The translations under genes were made by a program, and so were the position numbers. This document shows positions 23,813 through 30,772 of a DNA stretch of 49,239 bases, in pieces. Under the pieces are notes generated by a model. It was not told the origin of the DNA. It saw nothing but the letters and a program-made list of their open reading frames with translations, and did no database searches. The DNA comes from Micromonosporaceae bacterium (GTDB taxonomy: Bacteria; Actinomycetota; Actinomycetes; Mycobacteriales; Micromonosporaceae), in contig DPJL01000071.1 in NCBI GenBank assembly GCA_003543035.1, positions 4,280 through 53,518 of the forward strand, read 5' to 3'. Every line of letters begins with the position of its first letter. The first letter of the stretch is position 1.

Positions 23813-24540
23813 GGCGTGCGGCGCCTCAGCGTCCCCGCGGCAGCGATAAGGGCCACGATCACGGCTCCTCCCACGATTGCCAGGTCACGCCACATGGTAC
23901 CGGTCGGCTCGGCGAACATGCCGACCTCTTGCAGCGCCTCCACCGAGTAGGTCAGCGGTAGCACGTCGCTGATGGCCTGCAACCAGCCCGCCATCGACTC
24001 GCGAGCCACGAACAGTCCACAAAGGAGGACCTGTGGCAGCACCACCACCGGCATGAACTGCACCGCTTGGAACTCGGTCTTCGCGAACGCGCTTGCCAGC
24101 AAACCAAGTGCCACCCCGAGAACAGCGTTCGCGATCGCAATGAGGATGACGAATCCGGGGCTGCCGTTGGTGTCCATGTCGAGGAAGAGATAGGCCACCG
24201 CGCTCACCACCGACGCCTGCACCGCCGCGGCGAGGCCGAAGGCGATGCCATAGCCGAAGAGCAGATCAGTCTTGCGCAGGGGTGTGGTGAGTAGTCGTTC
24301 CAGCGTGCCGGTTGTGCGCTCGCGGAGCATGGCAATGCTGGTGATTAGGAACATCACGAGGAACGGGAAGATGCCCAGCATCGTCAGTGCGAGCCGGTCG
24401 AAGAGGCTGGGGATGTCCTTGAACATGTAGTAGAGCAATGTGAGCAGCAGGCTGGGCACGACGATCAGGAGGCCGACGGTCCGCTTGTCGTGGCGCAGCT
24501 GGCGCAGAATTCGGCCTGTCGTGGCAAATAGGGTCCTCAT
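23809..24540 (-). CDS. ABC-2 type permease (DrrB-like)
   Basis: This 243-residue membrane protein has six hydrophobic helices and the ABC-2 family layout. The first helix is at TVGLLIVVPSLLLTLLYYMF, there is an amphipathic loop with RERTTGTLERLLTTPLRKTDLLFGY (about 72-96), and the last helices are around LQAISDVLPLTYSVEALQEVG. It is the transmembrane partner of the ATPase gene, with which it overlaps by ATGA. DrrAB-like systems export drugs or lipids; the substrate here is unknown. Confidence 0.93.
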   Translation of the reverse strand: MRTLFATTGRILRQLRHDKRTVGLLIVVPSLLLTLLYYMFKDIPSLFDRLALTMLGIFPFLVMFLITSIAMLRERTTGTLERLLTTPLRKTDLLFGYGIAFGLAAAVQASVVSAVAYLFLDMDTNGSPGFVILIAIANAVLGVALGLLASAFAKTEFQAVQFMPVVVLPQVLLCGLFVARESMAGWLQAISDVLPLTYSVEALQEVGMFAEPTGTMWRDLAIVGGAVIVALIAAAGTLRRRTP

Positions 24541-25256
24541 GACGTTTCTCCAGCGCGGATGAGGTTGAGGAAGGCCTGGTCGAGGTCGTCTGTCCCGGCC
24601 CGCTGCTTGACCGCGGCGGGGGGGTCATCAGCGATGAGCTTGCCTTCGCGGATCAGCAGAAGCCGGTCGCACCGGTTTGCCTCGTCCATGACGTGGCTGG
24701 AAACCAGCAAAGTCGCGCCGGCTTCGGCGAAGGTACGGAACCTCTTCCAGAGCTCGTCGCGAAGGACGGGATCCTGGCCGACCGTGGGTTCGTCGAGGAT
24801 CAGAATCTTCGGCTCGCTGACAATCGCGCAGGCCAGTGAGGCGCGGGCCTCCTGGCCGCCGGAAAGATCGCCGACGAGCTGACCCGCGGCGGCGGCCAGC
24901 CCGACGTCGCGCACGGCGGCGTCGGCAGCTTTGGCGTCGAGCCCGTAGAGCGAGGCGAAATAGCGCGCGTTCTCGCGGACGGTGAGGTCGGCGTAGACAC
25001 TGGGCGCTTGGGTGAGGTAGCCCATCTCGTGCCGTAACGCCTTGCTGCCGGCCGGCTTGCCCAGCACCAGCACCTCGCCTGACGCGACGATCTGCACGCC
25101 GACGATGGCCCGCATAAGGGTGGTCTTGCCGCTGCCCGAGGGCCCGAGCAGCCCGGTGACGCTTCCAGCCGGGATGGAGCAGGTCAGCCCATGCAGCACC
25201 TGCCGTTTGCCCCGCCTGACGACGAGGTTCTTGACCTCGATCGCGGTGTCATTCAT
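24537..25256 (-). CDS. ABC transporter ATP-binding protein (DrrA-like)
   Basis: This 239-residue ATPase has Walker A GLLGPSGSGKTTLMRAI (about 37-53), Q-loop TQAP, signature LSGGQEARASLA, Walker B ILILDEPTVGQDP and H-loop VSSHVMDEA. Start ATG 25256 is inferred to be leaderless: a TTGCCA-N17-TAGCGT promoter places +1 on the A of the ATG, and there is no ribosome-binding site. A longer reading frame exists upstream but would run through the operator and promoter. It is the first gene of the ATPase-permease-TetR operon. Confidence 0.93.
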   Translation of the reverse strand: MNDTAIEVKNLVVRRGKRQVLHGLTCSIPAGSVTGLLGPSGSGKTTLMRAIVGVQIVASGEVLVLGKPAGSKALRHEMGYLTQAPSVYADLTVRENARYFASLYGLDAKAADAAVRDVGLAAAAGQLVGDLSGGQEARASLACAIVSEPKILILDEPTVGQDPVLRDELWKRFRTFAEAGATLLVSSHVMDEANRCDRLLLIREGKLIADDPPAAVKQRAGTDDLDQAFLNLIRAGETS

Positions 25257-25257
25257 A

Positions 25258-25277
25258 AATTCAACGCTAGTTGAATT
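25258..25277. promoter_or_regulatory. TetR operator palindrome over ABC operon promoter
   Basis: AATTCAAC-GCTA-GTTGAATT is a 20-bp site with perfect 8-bp arms. It covers the -10 hexamer of the operon (minus strand 25269-25264) and ends 1 bp from the start codon. A regulator bound here would exclude RNA polymerase. The TetR gene in the same operon is the obvious ligand. Confidence 0.8.
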
Positions 25278-25292
25278 CTTTGCCGATGGCAA
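25264..25292 (-). promoter_or_regulatory. Promoter of ABC-TetR operon (leaderless)
   Basis: On the minus strand, -35 TTGCCA (25292-25287), a 17-bp spacer and -10 TAGCGT (25269-25264) are followed by 7 nt and then the ATG at 25256. Transcription would start at the initiation codon, consistent with the absence of a ribosome-binding site. Confidence 0.65.
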
Positions 25293-25308
25293 GCAGGCAA
25301 ACGTCAAC

Positions 25309-25346
25309 GGCGGCAGTGTCCTCGGTCGTTGAGGAACACCGCCGCC
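25309..25346. terminator. Hairpin, likely terminator of acidic-protein gene
   Basis: GGCGGCAGTGTCCTC (25309-25323) pairs with 25331-25346 across a 7-nt loop, with one mismatch and one bulge. It lies downstream of the acidic-protein gene and upstream of the ABC operon promoter on the same strand, where it would insulate the two transcripts. Confidence 0.6.
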
Positions 25347-25362
25347 GCTGGGGTGTGATTGG

Positions 25363-25387
25363 TCAGAGCGCGAGCACTCGCTCCAGA
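25363..25387 (-). repeat. Echo of the acidic-protein gene 3' end
   Basis: Read on the minus strand, these 25 bases encode LERVLAL-stop, exactly the last seven residues of the acidic protein, whose real end is at 25403-25427. Nineteen of 25 bases match and every difference is synonymous (CTG/TTA, CGA/CGG, GTG/GTT, CTC/CTT, TGA/TAA). The echo lies 40 bp past the real stop and is not in the same frame. Confidence 0.8.
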
Positions 25388-25398
25388 CAGAGCCATCG

Positions 25399-25430
25399 CT
25401 TTTTAGAGCGCAAGAACCCGCTCTAAAAAG
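25399..25430. terminator. 12-bp perfect hairpin spanning the acidic-gene stop codon
   Basis: CTTTTTAGAGCG (25399-25410) pairs perfectly with CGCTCTAAAAAG (25419-25430) across an 8-nt loop. The TAA stop of the acidic-protein gene lies within one arm. The A/T ends of the stem could act in termination in either direction, but no separate T-tract follows. Confidence 0.5.
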
Positions 25431-26272
25431 TCCCGGTACCCCCGCATGGCGATGCGCATCGCCTCGGTGTCCGGAGTGGCGTCCTGCTCGTGCGGGTCAA
25501 GGGAAACCTGCTCCGCAAGCAAAGCGTCGGCCAGCGCCTGCACGGCCTCGGCGACCAGATCCTGCGCCTCACCCAGAGCCGCCTCCGGCTCGTCGACGAA
25601 GTGGGCCTGGATGTCGCGCCAGGCGTCGCGATAGCGCTCGGCTACCTCGGGGTCCCAGATCGCGATCACGGTTTCCTCGACGTCGCCTGGGCGCAACTGC
25701 TCGGCCACGTCATCGTCTTCATCGGAGAAGTCGTCCGAGTACTCGTCCTCCTCCTCGTAAACCTCTTCTGCCACAGCCTCTTCGGTTGCGGCCTCTTCGG
25801 TTGCGGCTTCGGCGGCGGGTGCCTCGGTGACAGTGTCTTCAACGACCTCTTCCACCACGGCAAGCTCCTCCTCGGCTTCTTCCAGCTCGGCAGTCGCCTG
25901 CCCCAGCTCGGAGTCTGCCTCGTCGAGGTCGGCCTTGGCCTCCTCGATCTCGGTGGCGGCCTCTTCCAGCTCCGCCTGGGCCTCTTCGATGGCTTGCGCC
26001 GCATCGGTTTCGGCCGGTGCTTCGGCGGCCGCCTCGACGACGATGGCCTCGGCCTCAGCGACCGGCTCATCGTCCGAAGTGGACTGGGCGTAAGGGTTGC
26101 TCACCAGTGGTATTTCACTGGTCGATTCCACCAGGGCGCCCTGCGGGGCGTCGGTGTCGTGGTCCTGCTCGGTCACCGGGACGACCGGAGCAACGTTGGT
26201 CGGAGTGACGAAAGCGGGCGGCCCCGGTGGAGCCGGCACGCTGTTTGGGGGTACGAAGTGGGGATGTGTCAT
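25403..26272 (-). CDS. Acidic coiled-coil protein with conserved C-terminal domain
   Basis: This 289-residue protein is of unknown function. It has a Pro-rich N-terminus (1-32), a long Glu/Ala-rich region (about 70-195) with heptad-like runs such as EEAQAELEEAATEIEEAKADL and TEEAATEEA repeats, and an extremely acidic patch (EEEDEYSDDFSDEDDD). The C-terminal domain (about 205-289) begins WDPEVAERYRDAWRDIQAHFVDEPEAAL and recurs at the ends of other actinobacterial proteins, in my recollection. The penultimate codons include a TTA leucine codon, rare in such GC-rich genomes. The end of the gene is echoed 40 bp downstream. It is divergent from hisI. Confidence 0.78.
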   Translation of the reverse strand: MTHPHFVPPNSVPAPPGPPAFVTPTNVAPVVPVTEQDHDTDAPQGALVESTSEIPLVSNPYAQSTSDDEPVAEAEAIVVEAAAEAPAETDAAQAIEEAQAELEEAATEIEEAKADLDEADSELGQATAELEEAEEELAVVEEVVEDTVTEAPAAEAATEEAATEEAVAEEVYEEEDEYSDDFSDEDDDVAEQLRPGDVEETVIAIWDPEVAERYRDAWRDIQAHFVDEPEAALGEAQDLVAEAVQALADALLAEQVSLDPHEQDATPDTEAMRIAMRGYRDFLERVLAL

Positions 26273-26303
26273 AGCTCCTCAGCTTTCGCGGAAGATGGGG
26301 GGA

Positions 26304-26317
26304 GTGACGTCCGTCAC
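26304..26317. promoter_or_regulatory. CRP/GlxR-like palindrome between acidic gene and hisI
   Basis: GTGACGTCCGTCAC has the GTGA-N6-TCAC core of cAMP-receptor-type sites (consensus TGTGA-N6-TCACA) but lacks the outer T/A pair. It lies 67 bp upstream of the hisI start and 32 bp upstream of the divergent acidic-protein gene. Confidence 0.45.
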
Positions 26318-26383
26318 GGTACCGCCAACGTCAAGTAGCCCGGTACCCACAAACACCTGAACTAATGGAGGAGAATTGCGAGC

Positions 26384-26731
26384 GTGCCGCTTAATTCAGT
26401 GATCACCTCCCGGCTCAAACGCGATCGCGACGGACTCGTCGCCGCCGTCGTGCGGCAATACGACACAGGCGAAGTGCTCATGCTGGCCTGGATGAACGAC
26501 GAGGCGCTGGCGCGTACGCTCGCGACCGGACGGGCAACATACTGGTCACGCAGCCGTGGGGAGCTGTGGGTCAAAGGGGAGACCTCGGGGCACCATCAGT
26601 ACGTGAAGTCGGTCGCACTCGACTGCGACGGCGACGCGCTCCTGGTCAGCGTGGACCAGATCGGCCCGGCCTGCCACACCGGCACCCGCACCTGTTTCAC
26701 GACCGAACTGCCACTGGGAGAAGTCTTATGA
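26384..26731 (+). CDS. hisI: Phosphoribosyl-AMP cyclohydrolase
   Basis: This 115-residue enzyme carries out the third step of histidine synthesis, opening the adenine ring of PR-AMP. Motifs are complete: VLMLAWMNDEAL (31-42), TYWSRSRGELWVKGETSGHHQ (52-72), with zinc and magnesium ligands in VALDCDGDALLVSVDQIGPACHTG (76-99) and the Cys residues of DCD and ACHTGTRTCF. GTG 26384 has GGAGGAG ten nt upstream. Its stop overlaps the trpE start as ATGA, so histidine and tryptophan genes are in one transcript, as in M. tuberculosis. Confidence 0.96.
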   Translation: MPLNSVITSRLKRDRDGLVAAVVRQYDTGEVLMLAWMNDEALARTLATGRATYWSRSRGELWVKGETSGHHQYVKSVALDCDGDALLVSVDQIGPACHTGTRTCFTTELPLGEVL

Positions 26732-28269
26732 GCACCGGCGTTGTCAGCCCCGATCTGCGGACTTTCCGGGCCAAGGCGGCGCGCAGCCGCGTTGTGCCGG
26801 TGGTACGCCGGTTGCTTGCGGACGCGGAGACCCCGGTCGGGGTGTATCGCAAGCTCGCCGGGGGGCCGGGGACCTTCCTGCTGGAGTCGGCGGAACAGGG
26901 TGCGGCTTCGGCGGGTTCGGCCTGGTCTCGGTATTCGTTTGTGGGAGTCCGGAGCGCGGCCACGCTGACCGAGAAGAACGGGCGGGCGCATTGGCTTGGT
27001 ACGCCCCCGGATGGCATCCCCACGACCGGTGATCCGATGCAGGTGTTGCGGGCGACGCTTGACGCTTTGGCCGGTGACTCCCATGCCGACGACGGCTTGC
27101 CGCCGTTGACCGGGGGGCTGGTCGGCTTTCTCGCCTACGACCTGATCCGCCGCTTCGAGCGGTTGCCCGAGCTGGCACACGACGACTTGAACATGCCCGA
27201 GCTCGGCCTGTGCCTCGCCACCGACATCGTCGTGCTCGACCATTACCTGGGCCAGGCGATCGTGGTCGCCAACGCCGTGCTGCCGCAGATGGCCACCGAG
27301 GTTCAGGTCGCTGCCGCCTACCATCACGCGGTCGGCCGGCTCGACGCGATGACCACCGCGCTGTCGCGTCCCACCCCGCCGATGATTTCCACCATCGACG
27401 ATCGGCGTCCGTCCGATTTGGACTCCCGCACCCCCGAAGGCGAATACGGCAAAGCGGTGGATGTGGCCAAGGAAGCGATCCGGGCCGGGGACTGCTTCCA
27501 GATCGTGGTGTCGCAACGGTTTGAGACCTACACCAACGCCGATCCGTTCGACATCTATCGCGTGCTGCGAGCGACCAACCCCAGTCCCTACATGTATCTG
27601 CTGCGCTTCGACGACTTCGACATCGTAGGGTCCTCCCCGGAAGCTCACCTGAAGATCACGCTCGGCGACGACGGAAAGCGGCGCGCGCTGCTGCACCCGA
27701 TCGCGGGCACCCGCCCACGCGGCGAGAACCCGGCCGAGGACAACTCGCTGGCCGCCGAGCTGCTCTCCGACCCGAAGGAGCGCTCCGAGCACGTGATGCT
27801 GGTTGACTTGGGCCGCAACGATTTGGGCCGGGTCTGCCGCCCCGGAACGGTGGAGGTGCCCGAGTTCGCCACGATCGAGCGCTACAGCCACGTGATGCAC
27901 ATCGTCTCGACGGTGGTGGGGGAGCTGCGCGACGACTGCTCGTCGGTCGACGCCATCGCCGCAACGTTCCCGGCGGGCACCCTTTCCGGTGCGCCGAAGG
28001 TGCGGGCGATGGAAATCATCGAGGAGCTGGAGCCGACGAGGCGAGGTCTCTACGGCGGGACAGTGGGCTATTTCGGCTTCGGCGGGGACTTGGACATGGC
28101 CATCGCCATCCGGACCGCGCTGATTCGTGACGGCAAGGCGTTTGTTCAGGCAGGCGCTGGGATCGTGGCCGATTCTGAGCCGGCGATGGAAGAGCTGGAG
28201 ACCCGCAACAAGGCAATGGCGGTGCTCGCAGCGATCGCGACCGCCGAGACCCTGCAGGCCGCCCGATGA
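26728..28269 (+). CDS. trpE: Anthranilate synthase component I
   Basis: This 513-residue chorismate-utilising enzyme makes anthranilate with an amidotransferase partner (TrpG), which is not in this window. Its N-terminal part carries the feedback-binding LLESAE motif (about 51-56) and the conserved SRYSFVG. The catalytic domain has DCFQIVVSQRF, NPSPYMYLLRF, GSSPEAHLKI, HPIAGTRPRG, DLGRNDLGRV and the metal-binding EIIEELEPTRRGLYGGTVGYFGF near the C-terminus. No leader peptide with consecutive Trp codons was seen upstream of hisI, so control is more likely by feedback or an operator. Confidence 0.97.
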   Translation: MSTGVVSPDLRTFRAKAARSRVVPVVRRLLADAETPVGVYRKLAGGPGTFLLESAEQGAASAGSAWSRYSFVGVRSAATLTEKNGRAHWLGTPPDGIPTTGDPMQVLRATLDALAGDSHADDGLPPLTGGLVGFLAYDLIRRFERLPELAHDDLNMPELGLCLATDIVVLDHYLGQAIVVANAVLPQMATEVQVAAAYHHAVGRLDAMTTALSRPTPPMISTIDDRRPSDLDSRTPEGEYGKAVDVAKEAIRAGDCFQIVVSQRFETYTNADPFDIYRVLRATNPSPYMYLLRFDDFDIVGSSPEAHLKITLGDDGKRRALLHPIAGTRPRGENPAEDNSLAAELLSDPKERSEHVMLVDLGRNDLGRVCRPGTVEVPEFATIERYSHVMHIVSTVVGELRDDCSSVDAIAATFPAGTLSGAPKVRAMEIIEELEPTRRGLYGGTVGYFGFGGDLDMAIAIRTALIRDGKAFVQAGAGIVADSEPAMEELETRNKAMAVLAAIATAETLQAAR

Positions 28270-28649
28270 ACCGATGGCGTCTGGTATCCCTGGTTCTATG
28301 TGTGGCGGGTGCGGGATCGATCTGGGTCATACCCGGCGATGAGCTCAAGGGCGGCACCCGCGCGGCGGCGCTGCTGGCCCTGGCCGGTGTGGGCGCGTTG
28401 CTCGCGGGGCGTGGGCTCTTCCGCCGCCTCGTGGCGATAGCTGTCGTGCTCGCGGGGGTGCGCTTGGGGATATCGGAATCGTGGGCGTCATTCATTGGCG
28501 GCGCGCTGGTGATGATCGGCGGCGGGATCGCTGTCCTCACCTCCCACAACTGGCCGGTGATGGGCGCTCGCTACGAACGTGGTGCCAAGGCCCAGCAACC
28601 TGACATGTGGTCTGCCATCGATCGGGGCGAGGACCCGACCGCACGGTGA
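28266..28649 (+). CDS. Trp-operon-associated membrane protein (TIGR02234-like, short)
   Basis: This 127-residue membrane protein sits in the place where actinobacterial trp operons carry the TIGR02234 family. The typical C-terminus is present (NWPVMGARYERG, then DMWSAIDRGEDPTAR), after about three to four helices. The family is usually longer, and the middle periplasmic part appears missing, so this is a compact variant. It overlaps trpE (ATGA) and the following gene (GTGA). Function is unknown. Confidence 0.82.
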   Translation: MNRWRLVSLVLCVAGAGSIWVIPGDELKGGTRAAALLALAGVGALLAGRGLFRRLVAIAVVLAGVRLGISESWASFIGGALVMIGGGIAVLTSHNWPVMGARYERGAKAQQPDMWSAIDRGEDPTAR

Positions 28650-29413
28650 GCAGGATCAGAGCTGTGGTGCAGACGGGCGTGGCGGAGCTCGTCCCCGATC
28701 CCGACGTTTCCGAAGCGTGGACGTTGTTCCTCAATGGGGTCGCACAGTCGCATGTGGACCTTAACGATCCGATGCTCATCGCCTTCGACTATGTGCGGCG
28801 GATGGTCGATGTGATCGACTCCTTGGCCGACCCCGGCCCGATCGAGGTGCTGCACCTTGGCGGGGGTGCGATGACCCTGCCCAGATGCCTTGCCGCGATG
28901 CGGCCCGGCTGCCTGCAACGGGTCATCGAAGTGGACCGGGATCTGCTTCAGCTCATCATGGAACGGCTGCCCTTGGACGGCTCCTCGCTTATCGAAGCGG
29001 TGGTGGGCGATGCGGCGCACGAGTTGGAGTCGGCGCCCGCAAACTCCTACGACGTGATCGTCGTCGATGTCTTTCAGGGCGCCAAGGTTCCGGAGCAGGT
29101 GTGCACGCCCGAATTTGTCGAAGCTGCCGCAAGGGTGCTGCGTGACGGCGGGTGCTACGTGGCGAACATCATGGATGGCCCGCCACTGAAATTCGCCCGG
29201 GCTCAGGCGGCCCTGCTACGCGAATGCTTCGCAGAGGTGGCGGTGGTCTCCGACGCGGGCGTGCTTCGCGGGCGGCGACTCGGAAATTTGCTCTTGATCG
29301 GGACAGGCGAAGGAGCCCGCTTCCAACGCCTGGTTCGGCGCCTGGCCGCGGACCCCTTGGCCACTCGGATCGAGTTCGGAGACGGTCTCATTCGCTTTCT
29401 GGACGGGCGTTAG
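28646..29413 (+). CDS. Spermidine-synthase-like SAM-binding protein
   Basis: This 255-residue protein has a Rossmann methyltransferase fold of the polyamine aminopropyltransferase type: VLHLGGGAMTLPRCLA (the nucleotide-binding glycine loop, about 73-88), VIEVDRDLLQLI, VVGDAAHELE, YDVIVVDVFQGAKVP and FVEAAARVLRDGGCYVANI. The paired acidic residues used for polyamine binding in true SpeE are not clearly all present, so the reaction is uncertain. GTG 28646 overlaps the preceding stop as GTGA. Its place inside the trp operon is unusual. It overlaps the next gene tail-to-tail by 4 bp. Confidence 0.82.
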   Translation: MSRIRAVVQTGVAELVPDPDVSEAWTLFLNGVAQSHVDLNDPMLIAFDYVRRMVDVIDSLADPGPIEVLHLGGGAMTLPRCLAAMRPGCLQRVIEVDRDLLQLIMERLPLDGSSLIEAVVGDAAHELESAPANSYDVIVVDVFQGAKVPEQVCTPEFVEAAARVLRDGGCYVANIMDGPPLKFARAQAALLRECFAEVAVVSDAGVLRGRRLGNLLLIGTGEGARFQRLVRRLAADPLATRIEFGDGLIRFLDGR

Positions 29414-29814
29414 CCCAGATCCGGGCCGGAAGCCTCAGGCAGATCGGCCGGCATCTTCTCCTGGAACTTGCCGCGGTTGAAGTGGTACTTCTTGATCGCG
29501 TCCTCGCTGGTGAAGTATTGCTTCTGGCCGTTGTTGACTAGGTATCCCCTGCCATCGGCAATGGCGAGATAGGCCTCCGGGCTGACCGCCGGGCCGCCTT
29601 CGCGCCGTAGCTCTTCGAGCTTGGCGGTGTCGACCATCGTCGTGTCGCTCACGTCGAAGAGGTCGCCGTTTTCGATCGAGCTGAGCTTGCCGCTCATCAC
29701 CAAGAAGGTGAGACCGGTGTTTTCCTCGGTGATGAGAGTTCCGTCTTGGTACTCCACAGTGCTTGCTCCTTCCGAGCGGTCGGTAACTGCATCGAAAGCA
29801 TATTTTTCGGACAT
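29410..29814 (-). CDS. Unknown small hydrophilic protein
   Basis: This 134-residue protein was not recognised. It starts MSEKYAFDAVTDRSEG and contains the strand-rich TLITEENTGLTFLVMSGKL, an AYLAIADGRGYLVNNGQKQYF segment (about 80-100) and an aromatic/basic end (KKYHFNRGKF). There is no signal peptide, membrane helix or cysteine. The frame extends 21 codons upstream, but ATG 29814 gives a compact soluble protein. It reads against the trp operon, and the palindromic GGTGC/GCACC at 29842-29858 upstream may be its operator. Confidence 0.6.
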   Translation of the reverse strand: MSEKYAFDAVTDRSEGASTVEYQDGTLITEENTGLTFLVMSGKLSSIENGDLFDVSDTTMVDTAKLEELRREGGPAVSPEAYLAIADGRGYLVNNGQKQYFTSEDAIKKYHFNRGKFQEKMPADLPEASGPDLG

Positions 29815-29926
29815 AGCTGCCTGCAGAGGTTTGACGAAACAGGTGCGCATTATGCACCAGGCCGCCAGGTGAGGCACGCCATACCCCGCGGACCTTGTGT
29901 GACGTGGTAGTGCCTAGCATCGGCGC

Positions 29927-30763
29927 ATGGCACCCGGAGACGAAAGCACCGGCACCAACGTGCTTGACGAGATCATCGCGGGCGTTCGTGAGGACGTGGA
30001 GGCGCGTCAGCGGCTGGTGCCCATCGAAGAGATCAAAAAGCTCGCCGCTGTCGCGGCCGCCCCTCGCGATGGATATGCCGCCCTGCGCCAGCCGGGCGTG
30101 GGCGTGATAGCCGAAGTCAAGCGCTCGTCCCCATCGAAGGGCACGCTGGCTGAGATCCCGGACCCGGCAGAGCTGGCGGCGGAGTACGCCGCGGGTGGGG
30201 CCCGATGCGTAAGCGTGCTCACCGAAGGGCGATGGTTCGGCGGCTCACTGGACGATCTGGCGGCGGTCCGCGCCCGGATCGAGATTCCCGTGCTGCGCAA
30301 GGACTTCATTGTTTCGGCGTACCAGGTGCACGAGGCCAGAGCGTGGGGCGCCGACCTTGTCCTGCTCATCGTGGCGGCTCTCGAGCAGAAGGTGCTCGCC
30401 GGTCTGCTCGACCGGATCGAGTCGCTGGGCATGACCGCACTGGTCGAGGTGCACACCGAAGAGGAAGCCGACCGCGCGTTGGAGGCGGGTGCCCGGGTCA
30501 TCGGGGTCAACGCTCGCGATCTGCGTACGCTCGAGATTGACCGGTCGGCGTTCGAGCGCATCGCACCGGGGATGCCCAACCATGTCGTGAAGATTGCCGA
30601 ATCCGGCGTACGCGGGCCGCTCGATCTGATCCGCTATGCGAGTGCGGGGGCCGATGCCGTGCTCGTGGGCGAAGGCCTGGTCACCCAGAAGAGCCCGCGG
30701 GACGCGGTCGCCGAGCTGGTCAACGCCGGCAACCATCCCGCGACTCCCAGACCGGCTCGCTAG
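29927..30763 (+). CDS. trpC: Indole-3-glycerol phosphate synthase
   Basis: This 278-residue TIM-barrel enzyme converts CdRP to indole-3-glycerol phosphate. Motifs: VIAEVKRSSPSKG (about 59-71, with the catalytic Lys), VSVLTEGRWFGGS, VLRKDFIVSAYQVHEARAWGADLVLLI, VEVHTEEEADRAL, IGVNARDLRTLEID and KIAESGVRGPLD. There is no ribosome-binding site before ATG 29927; TAGCAT at 29915-29920 ends six nt upstream, so the mRNA may start at the ATG (leaderless). A GTG at 29960 is a weaker alternative. trpB follows after 9 bp. Confidence 0.95.
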   Translation: MAPGDESTGTNVLDEIIAGVREDVEARQRLVPIEEIKKLAAVAAAPRDGYAALRQPGVGVIAEVKRSSPSKGTLAEIPDPAELAAEYAAGGARCVSVLTEGRWFGGSLDDLAAVRARIEIPVLRKDFIVSAYQVHEARAWGADLVLLIVAALEQKVLAGLLDRIESLGMTALVEVHTEEEADRALEAGARVIGVNARDLRTLEIDRSAFERIAPGMPNHVVKIAESGVRGPLDLIRYASAGADAVLVGEGLVTQKSPRDAVAELVNAGNHPATPRPAR

Positions 30764-30772
30764 GAGGCAGCA

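Noticed and set aside
26273..26383. A trp attenuator or T-box upstream of hisI-trpE
   Set aside because: There are no Trp-rich leader peptide, terminator/antiterminator pair or T-box motif; only a short palindrome was found.
26596..27900. A 434-codon minus-strand frame opposite trpE
   Set aside because: trpE is complete and unambiguous; the antisense frame has no recognisable features.
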